From NCBI GenBank assembly GCA_945910005.1, contig CAMDTW010000641.1, positions 1,307,001-1,371,000 on the forward strand: a stretch of DNA of 64,000 nt, read 5' to 3'. The DNA is from Isoperla grammatica (lineage: Eukaryota > Arthropoda > Insecta > Plecoptera > Perlodidae). This document shows positions 1-12,727 of the stretch, piece after piece. The position numbers were made by a program, and so were the translations under genes. Under the pieces are notes generated by a model. That model was not told the DNA's origin, searched no databases, and saw nothing but the letters and a program-made list of their open reading frames with translations. Every line of letters starts with the position of its first letter. The first letter of the stretch is position 1.

Positions 1-94
1 GTGACTGTACTTGATAAACCCTGTGCTAAGTCAGTGACATAGAAGCCACTACATGCAACGTATGAGGACAACGCATGTTTCCTCTATTGTGACG
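1..94 (+). repeat. Reference monomer of the satellite
   Basis: This first complete unit is used for numbering. Landmarks are GTGACTGTAC at 1-10, GATAAACC at 13-20, the odd dyad GTCAGTGAC at 30-38, ACATGC at 51-56 and GCATGT at 73-78. The last two form a 6-bp inverted repeat around a 16-base loop. Positions 1-40 and 68-82 vary little across the array. Frequent alternatives occur at 41-43 (AGA or GAA), 51 (A or T), 60 (G or A), 64 (G or C), 67 (G or A), 72 (C or T), 84 (C or T) and 93 (C or A). The most CpG-rich form has CpG at 24, 59, 72, 84 and 93. This copy has T at 24 and a CTCTATT ending in place of CTTGCTT. Confidence 0.93.
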
Positions 95-188
95 GTGACT
101 GTACTTGATAAACCCTGCGCTAAGTCAGTGACATAAAAGCCACTACATGCAACATATCAGGACAACGCATGTTTCCTTGCTTGTGACG

Positions 189-950
189 GTGACTGTACTT
201 GATAAACCCTGCGCTAAGTCAGTGACTTAGAAGCCACTACATGCAACATATCAGGACAACGCATGTTTCCTTGCTTGTTACGGTGACTGTACTTGATAAA
301 CCCTGCTCTAAGTCAGTGACATAGAAGCCGATTCATGCAATATATGAGGACAACGCATGTTTTCTATATTTTGACGGTAACTGTACTTGATAAACCCTGC
401 GCTATGTCAGTGACATGAAAGCCACTACATGCAACATATCAGGACAACGCATGTTTCCTCGCTTGAGACGGTGACTGTACTCGATAAACACTGCGCTAAG
501 TCAGTGACATAGAAGCCACTACATGCAACGTATCAGGACAACGCATGTTTACTTGCTTGTGACGGTGACTGTACTCGATAAACCCTGTGCTAAGTCAGTG
601 ACATAGAAGCCACAACATGCAACGTATCAGGACAACGCATGTTTACTTGCTTGTGACGGTGACTGTACTTGATAAACCCTGCGCTAAGTCAGTGACATGA
701 AAGCTACTACATGCAACATATGAGGACAACGCATGTTTCCTCGCTTGTGACGGTGACTGTACTTGATAAACCCTGAGCTAAGTCAGTGACATGAAAGCCA
801 CTACATGCAACATATCAGAACAACGCATGTTTCCTCGCTTGTGACGGTGACTGTACTTGATAAACCCTGAGCTAAGTCAGTGACATAGAAGCCACTACAT
901 GCAACATATCAGGACAACGCATGTTTCCTTGCTTGTGACGGTGACTGTAT
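189..950. repeat. Eight-monomer block repeated at +3181 bp
   Basis: Marker variants keep their order here and near 3370-4131. The rare GTGACTTAG variant is at 223 and again at 3404, and the AAGCTAC variant is at 701 and 3882, both 3181 bp apart. The same markers return at 13901 and 14473, where one extra monomer lies between them. The match to the 3.4-kb copy ends near 950, where that copy switches to the CCTACGCTAAG variant. The first two monomers of the window (1-188) correspond to a single monomer near 3276. Confidence 0.8.
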
Positions 951-2230
951 TTGATAAACCCTGCGCTATGTCAGTGACATGAAAGCCACTACATGCAACA
1001 TATCAGGACAACGCATGTTTTCTCGCTTGGGACGGTGACTGTACTTTATAAACCCTGCGCTGTCAGTGACATGAAAGCCACTACATGCAACATATCAGGA
1101 CAACGCATGTTTCCTCGCTTCTGACGGTGACTGTACTTGATAAACCCTGCGCTAAGTCAGTGACATAGAAGCCACTACATGCAACATATCAGGACAACGC
1201 ATGTTTCCTTGCTTGTGACGGTGACTGTACTTGATAAACCCTGCGCTAAGGCAGTGACATGAAAGCCACTACATGCAACGTATGAGGCCAACGCATGTTT
1301 CCTTGCTTGTGACGGTGACTGTACTTGATAAACCTTGCGCTAAGTCAGTGACATAGAAGCCACTTCATGCAACGTATCCGGACAACGCATGTCTCCTTGC
1401 TTGTGACGGTGACTGTACTTGATAAACCTTTGACATAGAAGCCACTTCATGCAACGTATCAGGACAACGCATGTTTTCTTGCTTGTGACGGTGACTGTAC
1501 TTGATAAACCTTGCGCTAAGTCAGTGACATAGAAGCCACTACATGCAACGTATGAGGACAACGCATGTTTCCTTGCTTGTGACGGTGACTGTACTTGATA
1601 AACCCTGCGCTAAGTCAGTGACATGAAAGCCACTACATGCAACGTATGAGGACATTGCATGTTTCCTTGCTTGTGACGGTAACTGTACTTGATAAACCCT
1701 GCGCTAAGTCAGTGACATAGAAGCCACTTCATGCAACAAATCAGGACAACGCATGTTTTCTCGCTTGTGACGGTGATTGCACTTGATAAACCCTGCGCTA
1801 AGTCAGTGACATAGAAGCCACTACATGCAACATATCAGGACAACTCATGTTTCCTCTATTGTGACGGTGACTGTACTTGATTAACCCTGCGCTAAGTCAG
1901 TGACATAGAAGCCACTACATGCAACGTATGAGGACAACGCATGTTTCCTTGCTTGTGACGGTGACTGTACTTGATAAACCCTGCAAAAGTCAGTGACATA
2001 GAAGCCACTACATGCAACGTATCAGGACAACGCATGTTTTTTCGCTTCTGACGGTGACTGTACTTGATAAACCCTGCGCTAAGTCAGTGACATAGAAGCC
2101 ACTTCATGCAACATATCAGGGCAACGCATGTTTTCTCTATTGTGACGGTGACTGTACTTGATAAACCCTGCGCTAAGTCAGTGACATGAAAGCCAGTTCA
2201 TGCAACATATCAGGCCAACGCATGTTTCCT
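945..2230. repeat. Block with copy at +14713 bp
   Basis: The order of rare variants matches 15658-16943. The 12-base-deleted unit has its CCTTTGAC at 1427 and 16140, and the shortened CTGCAAA variant is at 1981 and 16694. Both pairs are exactly 14713 bp apart. The GCCAGTTCATG variant closes both blocks. Copies differ by scattered substitutions, such as the CAACGTATCC form here, so this duplication is older than the 4.4-kb one. Related fragments with the same markers recur at 58.4 kb and 59.4-60.3 kb. Confidence 0.82.
1409..1490 (+). repeat. 82-bp monomer subtype (12-bp internal deletion)
   Basis: This unit runs from CCTT straight into TGACATAG, losing the 12 bases that normally read GCGCTAAGTCAG, so it is 82 bp long. 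The same deletion recurs with CCTTTGAC at 1427, 6208, 10610, 16140, 17725, 22598, 29161, 36473, 40216, 46967, 47777, 50674, 55080, 59387, 60784 and 63399. In the central zone the following bases are usually AAAG instead of ATAG. A shared exact breakpoint in many copies means one deletion was spread by amplification. This makes it one of the best markers for aligning blocks. Confidence 0.93.
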
Positions 2231-3827
2231 TGCTTGTGACGGTGACTGTACTTGATAAACCCTGCGCTGAGTCAGTGACATGAAAGCCACTTCATTCAAC
2301 ATATGAGAACAACGCATGTTTTCTCGCTTGTGAAGGTGACTGTACTTGATAAACCCTGCGCTAAGTCAGTGACATAGAAACCACTACATGCAACGTATGA
2401 GGACAATGCATGTTTCCTCGCTTGTGACGGTGACTGTACTTGATAAACCCTGCGCTTAGTCAGTGACATAGAAGCCACTACATGCAACATATCAGGACAA
2501 CGCATGTTTCGTTGCTTGTGACGGTGACTGTTCTTGATAAACCCTGCGCTAAGTCAGTGACATGAAAGCCACTACATGCAACATATCAGGACAACGCATG
2601 TTTCCTTGCTTGTGACGGTGACTGTACTTGATAAACGCTGCGCTAAGTCAGTGACATGTAAGCCATTTCATGCAACATATGAGAACAATGCATGTTTCCT
2701 CGCTTGTAAAGGTGACTGTACTTGATAAACCCTGCGCTTAGTCAGTGACATAGAAGCCACTTCATGCAACGTATGAGGACAATGCATGTTTCCTCGCTTG
2801 TGACGGTGACTGTACTTGATAAACTCTGCGCTAAGTCAGTGACATGAAAGCCACTTCATGCAACATATGAGAACAACGCATGTTTCCTCGCTTGTGACGG
2901 TGACTGTACTTGATAAACCCTGCGCTAAGTAAGTGAGATGAAAGCCACTTCATGCAACATATGAGAACAACGCATGTTTCCTCGCTTGTGAAGGTGACTG
3001 TTCTTGATAAATTCTGCGCTAAGTCAGTGACATAGAAGCCACTACATGCAACATATGAGGACAACGCATGTTTCCTCGCTTGTGACGGTGACTGTACTTG
3101 ATAAACCCTGCGCTAAGTCAGTGACATAGAAGCCACTACATGCAATATATCAGGACAACGCATGTTTCCTTGCTTGTGACGGTGACTGTACTTGATAAAC
3201 CCTGCGCTAGGTCAGTGACATGAAAGCCACTTCATGCAACATATAAGAACAACGCATGTTACCGCGCTTGTGAAGGTGACTGTACTTGATAAACCCTGTG
3301 CTAAGTCATTGTCATAGAAGCCACTACATGCAACATATCAGGACAACGCATGTTTCCTTGCTTGTGACGGTGACTGTACTTGATAAACCCTGCGCTAAGT
3401 CAGTGACTTAGAAGCCACTACATGCAACATATCAGGACAACGCATGTTTCCTTGCTTGTTACGGTGACTGTACTTGATAAACCCTGCGCTAAGTCAGTGA
3501 CATAAAAGCCACTTCATGCAATATATGTGGACAACGCATGTTTTCTTTATTGTGACGGTAACTGTACTTGATAAACCCTGCGCTATGTCAGTGACATGAA
3601 AGCCACTACATGCAACATATCAGGACAACGCATGTTTCCTCGCTTGAGACGGTGACTGTACTCGATAAACCCTGCGCTAAGTCAGTGACATAGAAGCCAC
3701 TACATGCAACGTATCAGGACAACGCATGTTTACTTGCTTGTGACGGTGACTGTACTCGATAAACCCTGTGCTAAGTCAGTGACATAGAAGCCACAACATG
3801 CAACGTATCAGGACAACGCATGTTTAC

Positions 3828-6800
3828 TTGCTTGTGACGGTGACTGTACTTGATAAACCCTGCGCTAAGTCAGTGACATGAAAGCTACTACATGCAACAT
3901 ATGAGGACAACGCATGTTTCCTCGCTTGTGACGGTGACTGTACTTGATAAACCCTGAGCTAAGTCAGTGACATGAAAGCCACTACATGCAACATATCAGA
4001 ACAACGCATGTTTCCTCGCTTGTGACGGTGACTGTACTTGATAAACCCTGAGCTAAGTCAGTGACATAGAAGCCACTACATGCAACATATCAGGACAACG
4101 CATGTTTCCTTGCTTGTGACGGTGACTGTACTTGATAAACCTACGCTAAGTCAGTGACATGAAGGCCACTACATGCAACATATCAGGACAACGCATGTTT
4201 CCTTGCTTGCGACGATGACTATACTTGATAAACCCTGCGCTTAGTCAGTGACATAGAAGCCACTACATGCAACATATCAGGACAACGCATGTTTCGTTGC
4301 TTGTGACGGTGACTGTACTTGATAAACCCTGCGCTAAGTCAGTGACATGAAAGCCACTTCATGCAACATATGAGAACAACGCATGTTTCCTCGCTTGTGA
4401 CGGTGACTGTACTTGATAAACCCTGCGCTAAGTCAGTGACATGAAAGCCACTTCATGCAACATATAAGAACAACGCATGTTTCCGCGTTTGTGAAGGTAA
4501 CTGTACTTGATAAACCCTGCGCTAAGTCAGTGACATAGAAGCCACTACATGCAACGTATGAGGACAACGCATGTTTCCTCGCTTGTAACGATGACTGTAC
4601 TTAATAAACCCTGCGCTAAGTCAGTGACATGAAAGCCACTTCATGCAACATATGAGAACAACGCATGTTTCCTCTTTTGTGAAGGTGACTGTACTTGATA
4701 AACCCTGCGCTAAGTCAGTGACATGAAAGCCACTTCATGCATTATATGAGGACAACTCATGTTTCCTCACTTGTGAAGGTGACTGTACTTAATAAACCCT
4801 GCGCTAAGTCAGTGACATAGAAGCCACTACATGCAACGTATGAGGACAACGCATGTTTCCTCGCTTGTGACGGTGACTGTTCTTGATAAACTCTGCGCTA
4901 AGTCAGTGACATAGAAGCCACTACATGCAACGTATGAGGACAACGCATGTTTCCTTGCTTGTGACGGTGACTGGACTTGATAAACCCTGCGCTAAGTCAG
5001 TGACATAGAAGCCACTACATTCACCATATCAGGACAACGCATGTTTCCTTGCTTGTGACGGTCACTGTACTTGATAAACCCTGCGCTATGTCAATGACAT
5101 GAAAGCCACTACATGGAACGTATGAGGACATCGCATGTTTCCTTGCTTGTGACGGTGACTGTACTTGATAAACCCTGCGCTATGTCAGTGACATGAAAGC
5201 CACTACATGCAACATATCAGGACAACGCATGTTTCCTTGCTTGTGACGGTGACTTTACTTGCTAAACCCTGCGCTATGTCAGTGACATGAAAGCCACTAC
5301 ATGCAACATATCAGGACAACGCAAGTTTCCTCGCTTGTGACGGTGACTGTACATGATAAACCCTGCGCTAGGTCAGTGACATAGAAGCCACTACATGCAA
5401 CATATCAGGACAACGCATGTTTCCTTGCTTGTGACGGTCACTGTTCTTGATAAACCCTGCGCTAAGTCAGTGACATGAAAGCCACTACATGCAACGTATG
5501 AGGACAACGCATGTTTCCTTGCTTGTGACGGTGACTGTACTTGATAAACCCTGCGATAAGTCAGTGACATGGAAGCCACTACATGCAACGTATCAGGACA
5601 ACGCATGTTTCCTTGCTTGTGACGGTGACTGTACTTGATAAAACCCTGCGCTAAGTCAGTGACATAGAAGCCACTACATGCAACGTATGAGGACAACGCA
5701 TGTTTCCTCTATTGTGACGGTGACTGTCCTTGATAAACCCTGCGCTATGTCAGTGACATGAAAGCCACTACATGCAACATATCAGGACAATGCATGTTTT
5801 CTCGCTTGTGACGGTGACTGTACTTGATAAACCCTGCGCTATGTCAGTGACATGAAAGCCACTACATGCAACATATCAGGACAACGCATGTTTTCTCGCT
5901 TGTGACGGTGACTTTACTTGATAAACCCTGCGCTAAGTCAGTGACATAGAAGCCACTCCATGCAACATATCAGGACAACGCATGTTTCCTTGCTTGTGAC
6001 GGTGACTGTACTTGATAAACCCTGCGCTAAGGCAGTGACATGAAAGCCACTACATGCAACGTATGAGGACAACGCATGTTTCCTTGCTTGTGACAGTGAC
6101 TGTACTTGATAAACCTTGCGCTAAGTCAGTGACATAGAAGCCACTTCATGCAACGTATCAGGACAACGCATGTTTCCTTGCTTGTGACGGTGACTGTATT
6201 TGATAAACCTTTGACATAGAAGCCAGTTCATGCAACGTATCAGGACAACGCATGTTTCCTTGCTTGTGACGGTGACTGTACTTGATAAACCTTGCGCTAA
6301 GTCAGTGACATAGAAGCCACTACATGCAACGTATGAGGACAACGCATGGGTTCTCTATTGTGACGGTAACTGTACTTGATAAACCCTGCGCTATGTCAGT
6401 GACATGAAAGCCACTACATGCAACATATCAGGACAACGCATGTTTCCTCGCTTGTGACGGTGACTGTACTTGATAAACCCTGCGCTAAGTCAGTGACATG
6501 AAAGCCACTTCATGCAACATATGAGAACAACGCATGTTTCTTCGCTTGTGACGGTGACTGTACTTGATAAACCCTGCGCTAAGTCAGTGACATGAAAGCC
6601 ACTTCATGCAACATATGAGAACAACGCATGTTTCCGCGCTTGTGAAGGTGACTGTACTTGATAAACCCTGTGCTAAGTCAGTGACATAGAAGCCACTACA
6701 TGCAACGTATGAAGACAACGCATGTTTCCTCTATTGTGACGGTGACTGTACTTGATAAACCCTGCGCTAAGTCAGTGACATAAAAGCCACTACATGCAAC

Positions 6801-8229
6801 ATATCAGGAGAACGCATGTTTCCTTGCTTGTGACGGTGACTGTACTTTATAAACCCTGCGCTATGTCAGTGACATAGAAGCCAATACTTGCAACGTATGA
6901 GGACAACGCATGTTTCCTTGCTTGTGACGGTGACTGTACTTGATAAACCCTGCGCTAAGTCAGTGCCATAGAAGCCACTACATGCAACGTATGAGGACAA
7001 CGCATGTTTCCTTGCTTGTGACGGTGACTGTACGTTAAACCCTGCGGTTAGTCAGTGACATAGAAGCCACTACATGCAACATATCAGGACAACGCATGTT
7101 TCGTTGCTTGTGACGGTGACTGTACTTGATAAACCCTGCGCTAAGTCAGTGACATGAAAGCCACTTCATGCAACATATGAGAACAACGCATGTTTCCTCG
7201 CTTGTGAAAGTGACTGTACTTGATAAACCCTGCGCTAAGTCAGTGACATAGAAGCCACTACATGCAACATATGAGGACAACGCATGTTTCCTCGCTTGGG
7301 ACGGTGACTGTACTTGATAAACCCTGCGCTAGGTCAGTGACATAGAAGCCACTACATGCAAAATATCAGGACAACGCATGTTTCCTTGCTTTTGACGGTG
7401 ACTGTACTTGATAAACCCTGCGCTGAGTCAGTGACATGAAAGCCACTTCATGCAACATATGAGAACAACGCATGTTTCCTCGCTTGTGACGGTGACTCTA
7501 CTTGATAAACATTGCGCTAAGTCAGTGACATGAAAGCCACTACATGCTACATATCAGGACAACGCATGTTTCCTTGCTTGTGACGGTGACTGTACTTGAT
7601 AAACGCTGCGCTAAGTCAGTGACATGAAGCCACTTCATGCAACATATGAGAACAACGAATGTTTCCTCGCTTGTGAAGGTGACTGTACTTGATAAACCCT
7701 GCGCTAAGTCAGTGACATAGAAGCCACTTCATGCAACGTATGAGGACAATGCATGTTTCCTCGCTTGTGACGGTGACTGTACTTGATAAACACTGCGCTA
7801 AGTCAGTGACATGAAAGCCACTTCATGCAACATATGAGAACAACGCATGTTTCCTCGCTTGTGACGGTGACTGTACTTGATGAACCCTGCACTAAGTCAG
7901 TGAGATGAAAGCCAATCATGCAACATATGAGAACAACGCATGTTTTCTCGCTTGTGAAGGTGACTGTTCTTGATAAACCCTGCGCTAAGTCAGTGACATA
8001 GAAGCAACTACATGCAACATATGAGGACAACGCATGTTTCCTCGCTTGGGACGGTGACTGTACTTGATAAACCCTGCGCTAAGTCAGTGACATAGAAGCC
8101 ACTACATGCAAAATATCAGGACAACGCATGTTTCCTTGCTTGTGACGGTGACTGTACTTGATAAACCCTGCGCTGAGTCAGTGACATTAAAGCCACTTCA
8201 TGCAACATATGAGAACAACGCATGTTTCT
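3828..8229. repeat. 4.4-kb tandem segmental duplication, copy A
   Basis: This 4402-bp segment of about 47 monomers is followed directly by a near-identical second copy. Shared rare variants are all shifted by 4402 bp: AAGCTAC at 3882 and 8284, GCGACGATG at 4210 and 8611 (within a base), and CCTTTGAC at 6208 and 10610. The left junction is visible at 3826-3828, where the preceding monomers stop matching (TTTACTTGC against TTTCTTTGC). Only a few substitutions separate the copies, for example near 6227 (GTTCATG against GTACATG) and 6349 (GGGTTC against TTTCC). This is a recent event. Confidence 0.9.
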
Positions 8230-11200
8230 TTGCTTGTGACGGTGACTGTACTTGATAAACCCTGCGCTAAGTCAGTGACATGAAAGCTACTACATGCAAC
8301 ATATGAGGACAACGCATGTTTCCTCGCTTGTGACGGTGACTGTACTTGATAAACCCTGAGCTAAGTCAGTGACATGAAAGCCACTACATGCAACATATCA
8401 GAACAACGCATGTTTCCTCGCTTGTGACGGTGACTGTACTTGATAAACCCTGAGCTAAGTCAGTGACATAGAAGCCACTACATGCAACATATCAGGACAA
8501 CGCATGTTTCCTTGCTTGTGACGGTGACTGTACTTGATAAACCTACGCTAAGTCAGTGACATGAAGGCCACTACATGCAACATATCAGGACAACGCATGT
8601 TTCCTTGCTTGCGACGATGACTATACTTGATAAACCCTGCGCTTAGTCAGTGACATAGAAGCCACTACATGCAACATATCAGGACAACGCATGTTTCGTT
8701 GCTTGTGACGGTGACTGTACTTGATAAACCCTGCGCTAAGTCAGTGACATGAAAGCCACTTCATGCAACATATGAGAACAACGCATGTTTCCTCGCTTGT
8801 GACGGTGACTGTACTTGATAAACCCTGCGCTAAGTCGGTGACATGAAAGCCACTTCATGCAACATATAAGAACAACGCATGTTTCCGCGTTTGTGAAGGT
8901 AACTGTACTTGATAAACCCTGCGCTAAGTCAGTGACATAGAAGCCACTACATGCAACGTATGAGGACAACGCATGTTTCCTCGCTTGTAACGATGACTGT
9001 ACTTAATAAACCCTGCGCTAAGTCAGTGACATGAAAGCCACTTCATGCAACATATGAGAACAACGCATGTTTCCTCTTTTGTGAAGGTGACTGTACTTGA
9101 TAAACCCTGCGCTAAGTCAGTGACATGAAAGCCACTTCATGCATTATATGAGGACAACTCATGTTTCCTCACTTGTGAAGGTGACTGTACTTAATAAACC
9201 CTGCGCTAAGTCAGTGACATAGAAGCCACTACATGCAACGTATGAGGACAACGCATGTTTCCTCGCTTGTGACGGTGACTGTTCTTGATAAACTCTGCGC
9301 TAAGTCAGTGACATAGAAGCCACTACATGCAACGTATGAGGACAACGCATGTTTCCTTGCTTGTGACGGTGACTGGACTTGATAAACCCTGCGCTAAGTC
9401 AGTGACATAGAAGCCACTACATTCACCATATCAGGACAACGCATGTTTCCTTGCTTGTGACGGTCACTGTACTTGATAAACCCTGCGCTATGTCAATGAC
9501 ATGAAAGCCACTACATGGAACGTATGAGGACATCGCATGTTTCCTTGCTTGTGACGGTGACTGTACTTGATAAACCCTGCGCTATGTCAGTGACATGAAA
9601 GCCACTACATGCAACATATCAGGACAACGCATGTTTCCTTGCTTGTGACGGTGACTTTACTTGCTAAACCCTGCGCTATGTCAGTGACATGAAAGCCACT
9701 ACATGCAACATATCAGGACAACGCAAGTTTCCTCGCTTGTGACGGTGACTGTACATGATAAACCCTGCGCTAGGTCAGTGACATAGAAGCCACTACATGC
9801 AACATATCAGGACAACGCATGTTTCCTTGCTTGTGACGGTCACTGTTCTTGATAAACCCTGCGCTAAGTCAGTGACATGAAAGCCACTACATGCAACGTA
9901 TGAGGACAACGCATGTTTCCTTGCTTGTGACGGTGACTGTACTTGATAAACCCTGCGATAAGTCAGTGACATGGAAGCCACTACATGCAACGTATCAGGA
10001 CAACGCATGTTTCCTTGCTTGTGACGGTGACTGTACTTGATAAAACCCTGCGCTAAGTCAGTGACATAGAAGCCACTACATGCAACGTATGAGGACAACG
10101 CATGTTTCCTCTATTGTGACGGTGACTGTCCTTGATAAACCCTGCGCTATGTCAGTGACATGAAAGCCACTACATGCAACATATCAGGACAATGCATGTT
10201 TTCTCGCTTGTGACGGTGACTGTACTTGATAAACCTTGCGCTATGTCAGTGACATGAAAGCCACTACATGCAACATATCAGGACAACGCATGTTTTCTCG
10301 CTTGTGACGGTGACTTTACTTGATAAACCCTGCGCTAAGTCAGTGACATAGAAGCCACTCCATGCAACATATCAGGACAACGCATGTTTCCTTGCTTGTG
10401 ACGGTGACTGTACTTGATAAACCCTGCGCTAAGGCAGTGACATGAAAGCCACTACATGCAACGTATGAGGACAACGCATGTTTCCTTGCTTGTGACAGTG
10501 ACTGTACTTGATAAACCTTGCGCTAAGTCAGTGACATAGAAGCCACTTCATGCAACGTATCAGGACAACGCATGTTTCCTTGCTTGTGACGGTGACTGTA
10601 TTTGATAAACCTTTGACATAGAAGCCAGTACATGCAACGTATCAGGACAACGCATGTTTCCTTGCTTGTGACGGTGACTGTACTTGATAAACCTTGCGCT
10701 AAGTCAGTGACATAGAAGCCACTACATGCAACGTATGAGGACAACGCATGTTTCCTCTATTGTGACGGTAACTGTACTTGATAAACCCTGCGCTATGTCA
10801 GTGACATGAAAGCCACTACATGCAACATATCAGGACAACGCATGTTTCCTCGCTTGTGACGGTGACTGTACTTGATAAACCCTGCGCTAAGTCAGTGACA
10901 TGAAAGCCACTTCATGCAACATATGAGAACAACGCATGTTTCTTCGCTTGTGACGGTGACTGTACTTGATAAACCCTGCGCTAAGTCAGTGACATGAAAG
11001 CCACTTCATGCAACATATGAGAACAACGCATGTTTCCGCGCTTGTGAAGGTGACTGTACTTGATAAACCCTGTGCTAAGTCAGTGACATAGAAGCCACTA
11101 CATGCAACGTATGAAGACAACGCATGTTTCCTCTATTGTGACGGTGACTGTACTTGATAAACCCTGCGCTAAGTCAGTGACATAAAAGCCACTACATGCA

Positions 11201-12725
11201 ACATATCAGGAGAACGCATGTTTCCTTGCTTGTGACGGTGACTGTACTTTATAAACCCTGCGCTATGTCAGTGACATAGAAGCCAATACATGCAACGTAT
11301 GAGGACAACGCATGTTTCCTTGCTTGTGACGGTGACTGTACTTGATAAACCCTGCGCTAAGTCAGTGCCATAGAAGCCACTACATGCAACGTATGAGGAC
11401 AACGCATGTTTCCTTGCTTGTGACGGTGACTGTACGTTAAACCCTGCGGTTAGTCAGTGACATAGAAGCCACTACATGCAACATATCAGGACAACGCATG
11501 TTTCGTTGCTTGTGACGGTGACTGTACTTGATAAACCCTGCGCTAAGTCAGTGACATGAAAGCCACTTCATGCAACATATGAGAACAATGCATGTTTCCT
11601 CGCTTGTGACGGTGACTGTACTTGATAAACCCTGCGCTAAGTCAGTGACATGAAAGCCACTTCATGCAACATATGAGAACAACGCATGTTTCCTCGCTTG
11701 TGAAAGTGACTGTACTTGATAAACCCTGCGCTAAGTCAGTGACATAGAAGCCACTACATGCAACATATGAGGACAACGCATGTTTCCTCGCTTGGGACGG
11801 TGACTGTACTTGATAAACCCTGCGCTAGGTCAGTGACATAGAAGCCACTACATGCAAAATATCAGGACAACGCATGTTTCCTTGCTTTTGACGGTGACTG
11901 TACTTGATAAACCCTGCGCTGAGTCAGTGACATGAAAGCCACTTCATGCAACATATGAGAACAACGCATGTTTCCTCGCTTGTGACGGTGACTCTACTTG
12001 ATAAACGCTGCGCTAAGTCAGTGACATGAAAGCCACTACATGCTACATATCAGGACAACGCATGTTTCCTTGCTTGTGACGGTGACTGTACTTGATAAAC
12101 GCTGCGCTAAGTCAGTGACATGAAAGCCACTTCATGCAACATATGAGAACAACGAATGTTTCCTCGCTTGTGAAGGTGACTGTACTAATAAACCCTGCGC
12201 TAAGTCAGTGACATAGAAGCCACTTCATGCAACGTATGAGGACAATGCATGTTTCCTCGCTTGTGACGGTGACTGTACTTGATAAACACTGCGCTAAGTC
12301 AGTGACATGAAAGCCACTTCATGCAACATATGAGAACAACGCATGTTTCCTCGCTTGTGACGGTGACTGTACTTGATGAACCCTGCACTAAGTCAGTGAG
12401 ATGAAAGCCAATCATGCAACATATGAGAACAACGCATGTTTTCTCGCTTGTGAAGGTGACTGTTCTTGATAAACCCTGCGCTAAGTCAGTGACATAGAAG
12501 CAACTACATGCAACATATGAGGACAACGCATGTTTCCTCGCTTGGGACGGTGACTGTACTTGATAAACCCTGCGCTAAGTCAGTGACATAGAAGCCACTA
12601 CATGCAAAATATCAGGACAACGCATGTTTCCTTGCTTGTGACGGTGACTGTACTTGATAAACCCTGCGCTGAGTCAGTGACATTAAAGCCACTTCATGCA
12701 ACATATGAGAACAACGCATGTTTCC
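8230..12725. repeat. 4.4-kb tandem segmental duplication, copy B
   Basis: This is the second copy of 3828-8229. It is 4496 bp long because it holds one additional 94-bp monomer at 11612-11705, and markers downstream of that point are shifted by 4496 instead of 4402. Single-base indels also differ, such as GTACTAATAAACC near 12181 against GTACTTGATAAACC near 7686, and GAAAGCC near 12121 against GAAGCC near 7624. The copy ends near 12725, just before the aberrant A-rich monomer at 12738. Confidence 0.9.
11612..11705 (+). repeat. Extra single monomer inserted in copy B
   Basis: Copy A has one GAGAAC-type monomer before the GTGAAAGTGAC variant, while copy B has two in a row. The additional unit is exactly 94 bp and resembles its neighbour, as expected for slippage or unequal exchange by one unit. 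Which of the two adjacent units is the new one cannot be decided. Confidence 0.8.
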
Positions 12726-12727
12726 TC

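Noticed and set aside
1..94. Hairpin from ACATGC and GCATGT as a functional RNA structure
   Set aside because: The stem is only six base pairs with a 16-base loop, and a common variant (T at 51) shortens it without any compensating change.
1038..1052. TATA-like TTTATAAAC in some monomers, as a promoter
   Set aside because: It is a single G-to-T change of the normal TTGATAAAC. No other promoter element or transcribed gene accompanies it.
4789..4796. AATAAA polyadenylation signal in CTTAATAAACC variants
   Set aside because: It arises by one base change in the same GATAAA motif and is not followed by a recognisable downstream element or preceded by a gene.
5391..5696. Minus-strand open reading frame of 101 codons, with relatives at 9793-10098 and shorter ones throughout
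   Set aside because: These frames are by-products of the satellite. The unit is 94 bp, so the frame changes in each copy, and they stay open for only two or three units when a single-base variant removes a stop. They have no start context, composition or domain of their own and appear only on one strand because the plus strand carries TGATAA in every unit.
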